NCBI RefSeq assembly: GCF_000003815.2
Contig: NC_049995.1
Location: forward strand, 17,184,376-17,248,375
Length of the DNA: 64,000 nucleotides
DNA from: Branchiostoma floridae
Lineage: Eukaryota; Chordata; Leptocardii; Amphioxiformes; Branchiostomatidae
Direction of reading: 5' to 3'
The stretch's first letter is position 1. Each line of letters begins with the position of its first letter. Below, piece by piece: positions 50,601 to 60,855 of this stretch. The notes beneath the pieces were generated by a model. That model saw only the letters and a list, made by a program, of their open reading frames with translations. It had not been told where the DNA came from and did not search any database. The translations under genes and the position numbers were made by a program.

Positions 50601-52403
50601 TATTCCCAATTTAAGCACTCTAATCAAAAGACCCATTTTTAACATATCGACGCCAATGCGAAAACTGCTGTCAAGAGAGAACAATCCCTTATGTTGGGAT
50701 ACATTGATCAAATTACTAGTAGTGTTGTTTTTATCTTTTTTTTTCCATTTGCCTTTGGACAGACGAGGACAACGTAGCACTGCACTCAAGTTTTAATAAC
50801 TTATTTTTGATAAATCAACAGTGCCACATACAAAATACAGACAAAACGAAATCAGGTGCCCATTTTACACCTGTGTGAAGTAAGGAAGGTCGTGTAAGGT
50901 GCCTTTCCCAAGGGCACAACGTCGGGGGCACGGCGGGATCGAACTCAGGATTCCGCGCCGAACGCTATACCAGTTACACACCACACAACACCAACGTTTC
51001 ATGATCTGTTGCTTAGTTTAATCAAGTATCTAAACCTTAAAAGTGGGGCCGCGTGGCGCAATCGTCAGCGCATTGGTCTCAGGCCCAAGAGGTCCTGAGT
51101 TCAAATCCGTCTGCTGTGTCACCGATCTTGTGTCCTTGGGAAAGGCACTTTACACGACTTTCCTCACCTAACTCAGGTGTAAATGAGTACCTAGCTGCGG
51201 CTAGTGGCAGTGACAGGCCTCTGTGGCAGTGACAGGCCATAGGGGCATGTTCGGGCATGACGCACCCGCCATGACACACGAGTCAGGGGTAGGAGGAACC
51301 CCTTACATCCTTGGTCGGAAGTCCTCCTAGGAGACGGAAACTCCAAATAACAAACCTGCATCTGCTGGGGCCGTCTTACACGTTGCAAACAATTGCCCCT
51401 GTAGGACTTACTGCGCCAGTGGACGAGAGGGTGGTGGAGAAGGAAGTGCACACCCCTCCTTCACCTTAAAAAGTGCAGGCCTTAACCCACCCTGTCTGCC
51501 TACCATTGTCTTCCGAGACAGACGGATGCCAAAACAAACCTTAAAATGAAATTCATACTTACAGATGTAGGCAGTGTTGGTGGGAAACTTGGCCCGTAGC
51601 CACGTTTTGTTGTACCTAAAGTGGCCAAACTGGACGTCATAGCGCTCCCCTGGCGCGTGGATATGATCCGTTTCAGCAGGAGGGAACGGCCATGAGACGT
51701 AACCCGTCGCTTTTGCCATCAGCGCGGTGAGGTTATGGTAGTAGGCGTACTTTTGGAAGATGTTGACGCAAGTCGTGCTGCCTGTCTTGTGCGTCTTGAT
51801 GTAGACGAAGTGTTGTCTTGGCTTGGGGCAGGTGCTTCGGTCCCAAGTAGGAAATGTGGGTCTTTTGAATGGAGGTGGTGCCTTTCCTTCCATCAGTTGT
51901 TGCAATCCTTGCTTTTTTCCAAATGTTGACAAGGAACTCGTTTTGAGAAACGCGATGCTCTGTTTAGAAGAAACGGGCAAAAAATTGCTCGTCAATACTT
52001 TAAAAAATTAATCGGTATAAGTCACCATTACAAGTCAAAATACATTCCAGGTGACCTTCCAAAAAATCAATGTTTTCAATTCTTTGTAATCATATGCTGA
52101 ATTGTTTTCATACTACTAGTATTTTGAACCGTATTTGGATTTACCAAAATGCCCCAGTTGTGTGGTTTGTTAATAGCCACGTAAGGGGTGCAAATTAGTC
52201 TGTGTAACACAAACTCTGCTGTCCAGGGCTGTAACTGGCCCCTCCCCGCGGGGGCCGGTGGATGTTTGGCGGGCTGCTATAAGCGAGATTTAATCAGGCT
52301 AGGTGCAAATTACATGTATAGCCCTTACCTGGCCATTATAAACTGCGCTTCCAACGATGAGGAATACAATGACAGCTGCCGCCCATTTCAAAGTGGTATT
52401 CAT
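47679..52403 (-). CDS. Galactose-3-O-sulfotransferase (GAL3ST family), 6 exons, 461 aa
   Basis: GAL3ST enzymes are Golgi type II membrane proteins that move sulfate from PAPS to the 3-OH of galactose on glycolipids or glycans. Exons: 52329-52403, 51563-51959, 50026-50255, 49331-49609, 48590-48760, 47679-47912. Exon 1 is a short cytoplasmic tail and signal anchor (MNTTLKWAAAVIVFLIVGSA). Residues about 78-88, YIKTHKTGSTT, are the 5'-phosphosulfate loop. SLLREPVSHLKS at the exon 2/3 junction (about 158) is the 3'-phosphate region. Exon 4 carries the family signature LLLEHLDESLVLLRRLMCWE. Start and phases are consistent, and length is near the usual 400-490. The basic, Lys/Arg-rich C-terminus (exon 6) is less typical. 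Which human paralogue it matches is unclear. Confidence 0.9.
48010..48245 (-). repeat. Dispersed repeat, GAAGGTCAAGGTCAA family
   Basis: Reverse-orientation copy of the 40130-40445 family, in the last intron of the GAL3ST gene. It reads GACGAAGGTCAAGGTCAATT on the minus strand, followed by the TACTGCAGCAGAACTTC end. Confidence 0.65.
48801..48988. mobile_element. MITE of the GTCACATTTCC family
   Basis: GTCACATTTCCAAACC with CCCGGCCGG, internal TTTCGGGAACGAAAAGTATG, and right end GGTTTGGAAATGTGAC. The internal block is shared with 29103-29367. A second CCGACCGGG end lies near 49185, so this may be two overlapping copies. Confidence 0.72.
50860..51340. mobile_element. Two tRNA-derived SINEs in opposite orientation
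   Basis: About 50860-50990 is a minus-strand copy (CCTTTCCCAAGGGCACAA, B-box complement GGGATCGAACTC). About 51045-51340 is a plus-strand copy: head GTGGCGCAATCGTCAGCGC, B box GAGTTCAAATCC, then GATCTTGTGTCCTTGGGAAA and CTTTCCTCAC. Both are in intron 2 of the GAL3ST gene. Confidence 0.82.
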
Positions 52404-52752
52404 CGTGGATTCCAATCCTTCGTCACCTAATAAAGACAAGTGCACGTGTCATTTCTTCTATAAATCTTCAAAACGCCTCATACTATATGCTGTATATAGA
52501 ATTACACACAGTATACACTGGCATTTCGGTCAGAGTTGAAATTGGTAAGCCTACATGTACTTCTCTTGTGAAGAGATATAGGTGTGCGTACAATAGTGAA
52601 TGCAGACCTTTGTTGTAATGTTTACCAACTGGGTGACCATTGTTTGGGCATGCATACATAAATAAAGAAAACAAACTTAACCCATGGTGACTTACCTTGT
52701 AGTCGCTATGTGTCACACTACTGCATATGAACCCTGAGAAACTGGAAGCTTT

Positions 52753-52935
52753 GGCGTCGGCCGTGGCGTAACTGGTAGAGCGTTCGGCTCGGAATCTATA
52801 AGTCCCGAGTTCGATCTTTGCCGTGCCGCCGACGTTGTGCGCTTCGGAAACCCAGGGAAATTTTCACTTCACCAAAGTGTCAAAATGGGTGCCTGACTTC
52901 GGTCTGGGAGGTTAAAGACTACATTTAGCTTCTGT
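52753..52935 (+). mobile_element. tRNA-derived SINE
   Basis: Head TGGCGTAACTGGTAGAGCG (A box) and GAGTTCGATC (B box), then a CGACGTTGTGCGCTTCGG hallmark and CCTGACTTCGGTCTGGGAGG. It lies 350 bp upstream of the GAL3ST start codon. Confidence 0.8.
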
Positions 52936-53739
52936 CTGTACCGTGTATGCGGCACTGTTATTATAAGTTACGTATACCGAATTTGAGTACAGGGACACAT
53001 TGTCCTCGTCTGTCCAAAAGCAAATAGAAAATCAAAACTGGAGAGCAGAATTAGAGGCCATAGACTGGAGCTCCTTACCCCCAGGCTTGTGACTGAAGCT
53101 TAAACTGTTCATGAATTCAAACCCATATTGGACAAATACTGGGAGAATAAGAAATACAATTTACCTTTTGCACTGCAAGAGTAAAGACCGGGACTATAAC
53201 GTTACACACCTGAATGTCTTCCTTCCAGAAGATGGTACTGATATTTAGATAAACCCTTGGACAAACATGACCTTTTTGACCAGTCAAACCGGTTTTACAA
53301 CATATGTGGGCAGAGTTATAACGCTACTTAATACGTGTGTATATTTTCCTAAGTCCTTAGTTTCACAATAGACTGCATGTGCCAATGACTAATAATGCTT
53401 CACGTTGCGTAGACGAAGAATATGATAGACGATGTTATATATCATACATAGCGTGACTACACAACGGACTACATATGCCATGTATGCAAATATGTCTAAG
53501 GGTGCAGTACATGTCGTGAAAGCATAACATGATAGACGATTTTGCAGATACATTATAGCAGTTTTGTCTGTTTAAACATTTATCTATTCATGAGAAGCTC
53601 AAATCAGCCTGCAGGCCGCTTTTCATTGAGGTCATGAGGGAGGTAAGGGTCAGACAGTAATATAACAGAAGTACAGATTATACCGATTGCTAATAAATCT
53701 ATCAACATATATCACTAATAACATAGTAAAGCTACGATG

Positions 53740-54062
53740 GGATCGTGTTGCGCAATCGGTTAGGTGTTTCGCCTACACCCAGAGCTACCGGGTTCAACAT
53801 CGCTGATGTATCCCGATCTTGTGCCCTTAGGAAAGGCACTTTATTCGACTTTCCTCACTTCATTCAGGTTAAAATAAGTATATCTCTTGCTTCAGTTAAG
53901 GGCCGTCCCTTTGGATAGGACGTCAAATGGAGGCCCCGTGTAGGATGAGGAGAGCCACACTTCAATATGTTAAAGAACCCACCACACTTATCAAAATGAG
54001 TAGGGGTCATTCCCAGTGTGAGCGGATCAAACCTCGCAGTCTAGTCTCCGAATTGACATAAC
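53740..54062 (+). mobile_element. tRNA-derived SINE, near full length
   Basis: Head TGTTGCGCAATCGGTTAGG, B-box-like GGGTTCAACATC, then CGATCTTGTGCCCTTAGG, CTTTCCTCACTTCATTCAGG, and the body GGGCCGTCCCTTTGGATAGG, TTAAAGAACCCACCACAC. The body matches the minus-strand element at 2940-3225. Confidence 0.83.
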
Positions 54063-54151
54063 GGGTGACTATGGCCTTTTCAAGGTGTCAAACCAGAGAC
54101 CAGACTGTACGGCGCGGTTTGGTCCACTCTCAACTAGAAATGTATCCACAC

Positions 54152-54617
54152 AAGGGCACGGTGGGTACCGGTGCGGTGTACCAGTACAAAACCGTTTTTT
54201 TTTTCTTGTTGGACCAGTCCATAAAAACCGGACCTGGAAAAATTAGTGGACTGGATCTTGGACCGATTAGAAAATAAACATATTATATCGCAATTTCATG
54301 CAATTTGGGGCTTACTGGTCCAAGAAAAGAACAAAAGCTAAGTTAGTAACTAAAGGAGATTTGGTAGTCATTTTGTCAAGTTCCTACTGTCAAACTTGGT
54401 CGAGGTTAGTTTAAATTTGTTTTAGATGAAGATAGGATTTGAAAACGCCAATGGAAGTCACTAAACAGAATCCTTGAAAGCGAAATGGACCATTGTTTTA
54501 TGTATCACCCATTCACAAGTTTTCACAGACAATCAGATCCAGGTTCAGGTCCGGACCTGATCTTCTGGACCTGGACCGGACCTGGACCTGAATTTCCTGT
54601 ACCGGTACCCACCCCTA
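54152..54617. mobile_element. hAT-type non-autonomous element (copy 4, diverged)
   Basis: Ends AAGGGCACGGTGGGTACCGG and GTACCGGTACCCACCCCTA. Internal GGTCCGGACCTGA blocks match copies 1 and 3. Flanks ATCCACAC and GTGCACAC agree only in part, so it is probably older. Confidence 0.72.
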
Positions 54618-55032
54618 GTGCACACCCATAACAATGACTATATAACGTCCTTAGTTTCATCACCGTGTGGAAGGATAGACATATTGGACGACTATCACCT
54701 TTCTAAGATGCCAATCCTTGGGGATTGTTGTGATTTCATTACAAATCGCTAGGTGGTGCCGTGTGAAGAATAAAAGTTAATATTCTAATTAACATAACAA
54801 TAAGGGCTAACTTTGCAATAGTGTGATAATCGACTAGGCCTAAATGAGTGTCAGTATTCTTTTCAATAAGACATTGGCATTTTATATATATATATGTCTA
54901 CTTTTGCATTATGGGAGTTGCGGCATCTAAAGATATATACAAATCTGTTTGTAGCGTCGAGTCTCTCCAAATCTGGTGTACTTGATTATTCGAGAACGGT
55001 GAATGTTATGTTAAAAACTTCTTTTCACTATA

Positions 55033-55698
55033 CTACAGTTTCTTCGACATCTTCAAAACGGTGAAGAAAGCTCCGGGGAGAGGTAAAATCCTGTGATGAA
55101 TTCTTTCACTGATGACGTAGCCGCATTTTCGATACAGGTGCACGCCGTACCCAAAATATGTGATGAGAAAAACCTCCCTTATACCCACAGATCTGCAGTA
55201 TTCTTCCAAGTGGTTCACCATGATCGTCCCAACTCCCTGCCGCCGATACGCGGCATGGACGCTCATCCGTTTGAGTTCAGCCAGTGTGTCGGATATCCTA
55301 TACAGGGCAACGGAACTGATGAAGTTTTGTCCGTACATAGCTACCCAGATTTTGCTTCCAGGTTGAGTAGAGTACCATGTGTATAGATCTTGGAGCTCTT
55401 CCTTGTTTCTTGAGACGTCTTGCTGGTAGTCCATCCATAAGTACCAGATAGATGACAAGAAGGTGACTAGGAAAGGAACCAAGGTTGAAACAGACACTGA
55501 GTTTGTCAGTCTGTATAACGCAGTGAAGAGGACGACCATCCACACCAGTGTCTCAAAGTTTCTCATCAGTACAAAAGCGTTGCGGAGAACCAAGTTCCAT
55601 CGGAGGCGCTTTTCCACAAGTCCAGAAAGAACCATGGCGCAAACCGCCTGGGATTGTTCCTGACGAAGTTCTCTTATGACTATGTCTCTCTTTTCCAT
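55033..55698 (-). CDS. NAT8/camello-type N-acetyltransferase, single exon, 221 aa
   Basis: A GNAT-fold acetyltransferase. NAT8 relatives sit in the ER membrane and acetylate cysteine conjugates or protein lysines. The frame is uninterrupted from ATG at 55698 to TAA at 55033. A hydrophobic double segment lies at about residues 49-89 (ETLVWMVVLFTALYRLT and LVPFLVTFLSSIWYLW), the usual NAT8 membrane anchor. The acetyl-CoA loop RRQGVG is at 152-157, preceded by the strand ELKRMSV (141-147), with the C-terminal GNAT strand LYRKCGYV. Length matches the family (about 220-230). It has no intron while its neighbours have many, so either the family's usual compact form or retroposition explains it. Substrate unknown. 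Confidence 0.9.
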   Translation of the reverse strand: MEKRDIVIRELRQEQSQAVCAMVLSGLVEKRLRWNLVLRNAFVLMRNFETLVWMVVLFTALYRLTNSVSVSTLVPFLVTFLSSIWYLWMDYQQDVSRNKEELQDLYTWYSTQPGSKIWVAMYGQNFISSVALYRISDTLAELKRMSVHAAYRRQGVGTIMVNHLEEYCRSVGIREVFLITYFGYGVHLYRKCGYVISERIHHRILPLPGAFFTVLKMSKKL

Positions 55699-55699
55699 G

Positions 55700-57000
55700 G
55701 TACCGGATAGCAGTTTCTGATATTAGCACCCACGAGGTCCTAAATTTGGTTGGGAGTAAATGAGTAAATATTAGAACGGTTGAAAAATCATGCTAGTGCG
55801 GTGTGTTTGTCTGTTTGTTTAAACCTTTATTTATTCGTGAGAAGCTTAAATTGGCCTGCGGGTCGCTTTTTATTGAGGTCATGAGGGAGGTAAGGGTCAG
55901 ATAAGATATACCAGAGAATAGATTGCATTCAGTACTGATAAATCTACTAAAATACAATATTGTAATTTGAAACCAATCTTTAACTTGATATCCCTATGCT
56001 GCTCGATGCTCTGTTTTTTTAAACAAACGGATATAGGTTAACTCCTCGGATAAAGGTGAACTAGCGTCATCTCACCCTTCACCAAAGTCGGCATTTTACC
56101 TCCCTGTGGCCACCCCTCCCCCAAATACCACGATTTCTGAAACTTTCTCACCTTACCTATCACTTGGCGGCTTGGCCTTAAACTTTGAACTTACGAAAAA
56201 GAGCCTGGAGTGTCAAGTCTTCTGTTCACTTTTTCAGGCGCTTGAATTTCTCAAGCATAACGTTAAATGACTGAAGTAATGAACACAGGGTAATGTACCA
56301 TGCAGGGCGCCACGGGCGACGCCCCTGCAGTGAACTACTCACCTGTCAAACTAACCTGGAATCCAGTCTACCGTGAAATGGCCAGGCTACATTCGGGACA
56401 GGACGAGGGTCTTTCCACCGTCGGGGTAATCTTTCGCACCCGTTAGGAGTTTTGCACGGTGGCAGTTTGTTGTGGCCTATTAATTTAACTTCCACTGGGC
56501 AAAGTCCTACCGCGTGAAAATGCTACCGGGTGTGAACGATCACACTGGCGGCTGAGAGCTGCATTGGCCCCGTAGAGTACGGTACGGGCCGTGCCACAAC
56601 TAGACCGGATTTCAGGTTACTGTAAAACCGGTGGGACAAGCAAGATAATTATATGCTGCGCAATGCTAATGATAACATTGAGAGTACACACCGTTTCGAC
56701 GTACTCTCCTAGAAACTCCTCCAACAACTCTCAAGCACAAGGAACCAAGAGTTAAATACCAAGAGAGACTATTGACTCTAAAGCGAACCATGTGTTACTC
56801 AGCACCAAGAGACCACGTCTAGCGAAATAATAGACGTTAAATGAGGACGACAACAACAACAACAAAATAACCATGTGTTTTGCATGAACCTTTGTTTATT
56901 CATGAACTGAGCTCAAATCGCCTGTGTACGTGTAATTCTCTTTAATAAATCCATTGACGGACATATGCCGATATACGTCCCTGTAGCTATAGGTTAGAGA
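55700..57000. other. Intergenic region upstream of the acetyltransferase
   Basis: No gene is supported. A dispersed repeat with TTTATTTATTCGTGAGAAGC, GGCCTGCGGGTCGC and GAGGTCATGAGGGAGGTAAG lies at about 55810-55960. A close relative lies at 53570-53700, and decayed versions lie near 34190 and 56885. The rest is unassigned. Confidence 0.6.
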
Positions 57001-57010
57001 GCCAGGTAAA

Positions 57011-57050
57011 AAGATACGCCAAAAAAAGTAGTTACTCAAGCAACTGGATA
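57011..57050 (+). repeat. Left arm of outer inverted repeat (CAAGCAACTGGATA family)
   Basis: AAGATACGCC, then AGTAGTTACTCAAGCAACTG GATA. Its inverse lies at 60148-60182 (TATCCAGTTGCTTGAGTAAC, TACTTTTGGGCG), and a further direct copy ends the window (63955-63996). The arms enclose the Harbinger-like element, implying insertion into an older repeat. Confidence 0.75.
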
Positions 57051-57105
57051 GGGTAATCCCTTGGCAATAACCTACGGATAGTTGGGCAGCCCTGGCTGTT
57101 TGTAA

Positions 57106-60058
57106 GGGACTGTACGATATTTATCAGGGGGAGGGCTGGTGTGTTAGGGGGGGAGGGCCATGTTAATTTTTTTTGAGGTGGGGGGAGGGCCATGTTAATT
57201 TGTTTTGAGATAGGGGGAGGGCCATGTTAATTTTTTGGAAAGAATTGTTTATACTATTTTTTGTTTTGATATCTTGACATGGCCCTAAAACTGATAAAAT
57301 AAGCCCTCTGAATAGCCTAAAATGCAAGAGCTTCCGGGGGGCTTCGCCCCCCTAGGTCCCCCAAAGTGGCGCTGCCCTGGACCAGCGTTCCCGCCAGGCA
57401 TACGTCATTCCGTCTCCGGACTTATTTTTTTCTGGAAAGACGCACTCGGCTCGGCTGAGTTTCCCCAAATATTTAAGTTACAAAAGCGGTGCGCGGTAAA
57501 TATGTGAAGAATCCACTTTATTTTTTATCGACAACATTTCTTTTGTTTCAAAAGGACAAAATTTGCGGCAGAAAAGGGGCCGCAATATTGTTGCCAAGCG
57601 TCGATCGAGTCGGCTGTGCACTCGCATTGTCGTCTGTGGCACATGGCGCGACACGCCCCCCTCCCCAGTAGGACTGTCGATCACGTTGGGACGTGCCCAG
57701 CACGTTGGGACGTCTTTTCTGGCTACTCCTTCAAGGCTACACCGGCACTGATCACTGCCAAAGACGCAGCAGATCACTGTCCTTCGTATAATGTATAACG
57801 TTCTTGGTGTCTATGTAAAAAGAAATCCAGCGGTGAGCCAAAGATTTCACGCCGAAAACGGGGTTACCTGAGGTCGCACGAAACAGACGCACGCTCGTGG
57901 AAAATGACGGTGCGGCCTTGTAAAACCCGACCGATTCGATAAATGATAAATTTTAGTACAATCATCGGGCAAAATAGAAAAGAACACAAGGTGTGATGGC
58001 GCCATTATTTTATCCTCTGGAAAACTACTAGCATTTGATGCAGGAGGGCGCAACATCGATCGCACGAGGTAGGCATTCTTTATTCAATGTCGGAAAAAAA
58101 TTGGCAGGATTTTTCCATGGGCTGACGAACTCACTGGCTAGAGCCCTGTTTGGAAGCATCAAAAACCCAAAATTTTCATATAGACATGACTGGACAAATA
58201 ATATCCGGGCCAGATCACGGATTGCTGATTCCCCGAGCTTATAGTTACCTTTGCCAGAATGGCTAAGGTTATGTTTTGGGCTTGTGAGTCTGTGTGTCTG
58301 TGTGTCTGTGTGTCTGTCTGTTAACAGCATAACTCAAGAAGTCTTGGATGGATCCCGATAATATTTGGTAGGTGGGTAGGGGTCGGGAAAACGAAGGTCA
58401 AGTTCGATAATGGGCCCCCTAGCGGCTTGCTAGGGTACTGCAGCGGAAACTCAATTTTTTATATCTCGTGTTCTGGACATGCTGTGGTCATGATTTATGG
58501 GTGGTAGATAGCCCATGGGGCAGAGAGTATGTGCTGTGAGTTTGGGCCCCCTAGCGGCTTTTTTGGTACTGCAGGCGCCGGTTTCCTTTCAAACTTTGGA
58601 CGAGAATAACTCTGCAACGTGTTGACGGATCGTCATGATTTTTGGTATGTAGATAGAATGAGTGATGACTTACATAATGGTATACTAATTATGCAAATCA
58701 ACAGCAAATTTTCATAATTAATGAGGAAAATTTATAAAACCACTGCATTCCATGATAGGACTTTAAAACTTGTCCCATATGTAGCTGGGAAGGAGAGAAA
58801 TGTCGATAGATATCAATTATGCAAATGATGGCCTCATTTGCATAATTAATGAGAAAATATGAACATGTTGGCGGATCATCATGCTTTTTGGTATGTTTTA
58901 TATGTGGATAGACTAAGTGAAGACGTTCATAATAAGATGCTAATTAGGAAAATTAACAGCTAATTTGCATAATCAATGTGGGAAGTTTATAAATCTAATG
59001 TCTCTCCTTACCTCTGCTCGGGCGTATCTTATTGACAGCTGCAGGTGCCAGGCAAGTAGATCAAGCTAGCAGGCTGACCCAGCCTTGCCCCCTGCCCCCT
59101 GGGTGCCAATCACTTTTACCGACTAGAGTAGACTTATGTTGACGGAAAACTGGGGAGGATAGGTTGATCCCATGTGTTTTAAACTTCTGCAGTTTTGTTA
59201 ATAGTTATTTCCATGACAAATGGAGATATAGTTTGGAGTGTGCCTGTGTGTTTGTGTTTCCGGGTCATCTTCCACCTACGTCCTTGCTACTCTCGAGTAT
59301 CAGGTTGCTCAGAGCCACTGTTATCAAGATAACGTCAGGCCAGTCCAATTCAATGTTTTGGTTGGCAGATTCAATTTTTCTGAATTTCAGAAAAATTGTA
59401 TTTCAGCTCTAGACTACCAAAATGAATCGTTTCAGCTCTAGACTACCAAAATGAAATCGTCTTAGCACAAGCTTTTGCTTGCAGTCTTGCACTCATAGAG
59501 GTGTGACTTAATCAAATAACATATATGATTATATGTAATGAGTAGCATACTTATGTCTACAGACATCTTTCTACATAACAAACCTGCTTCATTTGGCAAA
59601 GGTATGATTTCGTCGAACTCTAGTTGTAACATATTTTTGGGGGAGGGCGGACGTCGATTACTGAAAAACGGGAGTAAAAAAGGCAACCGGCATCCAATCT
59701 CAAGGGCATAATTTTCCTCTCAAATTGCAGGAAGTTCTGTTTTAGAGGGTTTGAAAATCCAAATTTTCCCGGGGGAGCATGCCCCCGGTCCCCTGCCCGG
59801 ACGCTGTGAAAAAATCCTGGCGAGAACACTGGCGCCCTTGTGCCCTGACGTCTATATTAAGATTATTTTATTGGTTGTTTTTCTACCCGTTTGATTATGC
59901 CTGTCGGGGGGGAGGGCCATGTTGATTTTTTTGAGGTGGAGGGGGAGGGTCACGTTAGATTTTTTTGAGATGAGGGGGAGGGCCATCAAAAAATTTTTTG
60001 ATCCGACTTCCAATGCACCAGCCCTCCCCCCCCCCCCCGATAAATATCGTACGGTCCC
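57106..60058. mobile_element. Large non-autonomous Harbinger-like element, 2.95 kb
   Basis: Ends GGGACTGTACGATATTTATC (left) and GATAAATATCGTACGGTCCC (right) are imperfect inverted repeats flanked by TAA (57103-57105 and 60059-60061). Subterminal GGGGGAGGGCCATGTTAAT units occur three times on the left and twice on the right. A GGGGCTTCGCCCCC-type palindrome lies near each end (about 57338 and 59770). The interior holds an unrelated dispersed repeat (58258-58460), and no transposase was found, so it depends on another element for movement. Confidence 0.7.
58258..58460 (+). repeat. Dispersed repeat, GAAGGTCAAG family
   Basis: (GTGTCT)n, then CATAACTCAAGAAGTCTTGG, TTTGGTAGGTGGGTAGGGG, GAAGGTCAAG, GGGCCCCCTAGCGGC and GGTACTGCAGCGGAAACTC. 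The GGGCCCCCTAGCGGC segment is repeated at about 58545. It lies inside the 57106-60058 element. Confidence 0.65.
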
Positions 60059-60147
60059 TAAACAGCTGAACGAATGAATGCTGTCAGTGAGTCAGTCGGA
60101 CGAAAACTAGTGGATGCTAGTTGAAACGTCTGACCGTTTCAAAAACC

Positions 60148-60182
60148 ATATCCAGTTGCTTGAGTAACTACTTTTGGGCGCA
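60148..60182 (-). repeat. Right arm of outer inverted repeat
   Basis: Inverse complement of the arm at 57011-57050, preceded by a small CTAGTTGAAACG/CGTCTGACCGTTTC block. Together the arms define an outer element of about 3.2 kb. Confidence 0.75.
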
Positions 60183-60845
60183 TATTGTTACGGATATATC
60201 TTAATGCATGTCACATAGTGTGTGGAAGAATAACATAATATACAAGTTGTACGCATATATTCCATATTGTAGTATAGGGCTGACGTCACAGTTGAGCTGC
60301 GTGGTAGGGAGCAAATTATAGTTCCTACTTAAAACCATTGAAAATCCTTCTTTTCTTTGGAAATTTTTGCCCAACCTTGAGTTTTTTTTGCTAGAAGTGA
60401 CAGCTAGGGTCTTATCTTTCATATTTTGGTCAAAATTTCTTCAGTTGACCAGTTTTGATGGCGTAGTGATAGATCTGAGTTGTTGGGTCCAGCGGATGGC
60501 TACAGGAGTGAAACTGGGTCAAAGGTGAGGTTTGTTTACTTGAATCAGCTGTGCCGAGAGTTTGAGGTGGTTGACCCTCTGTTTTCTTTCCATGTTTAGC
60601 TAGTATACCCTTGTGACTTTCTGGTGGAGAAGAGTTTTTGAGATTGAAGTAAAGGTAAGTACTTTTACAATGTCTTGTTTCAGGGCTTCTTATGCTGTGT
60701 GCCAATGAGGACAATCAACTATCACGTCAGCCCAATAAACACGTCTGTCATAGTAAAAAGAAGAACAACCGCTGATCGATGCTGTACTTTTGGTATGAAT
60801 CGCTAGGTGACGCCCTTACTCCATCATTTTGATTACTGAGAAACC

Positions 60846-60855
60846 AAGATGGCTG
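60846..60855 (+). promoter_or_regulatory. YY1-like motif over the TRMT11 start codon
   Basis: AAGATGGCTG around the ATG matches the AAGATGGCGGC consensus of YY1 closely. Such sites overlap starts of many TATA-less housekeeping genes. No TATA box is evident upstream. The link to YY1 is inferred from motif knowledge only. Confidence 0.45.

Noticed and set aside
60430-60714. 94-aa minus-strand frame upstream of TRMT11
   Set aside because: No recognisable domain, composition like non-coding sequence, and no conserved start; left out as a gene.
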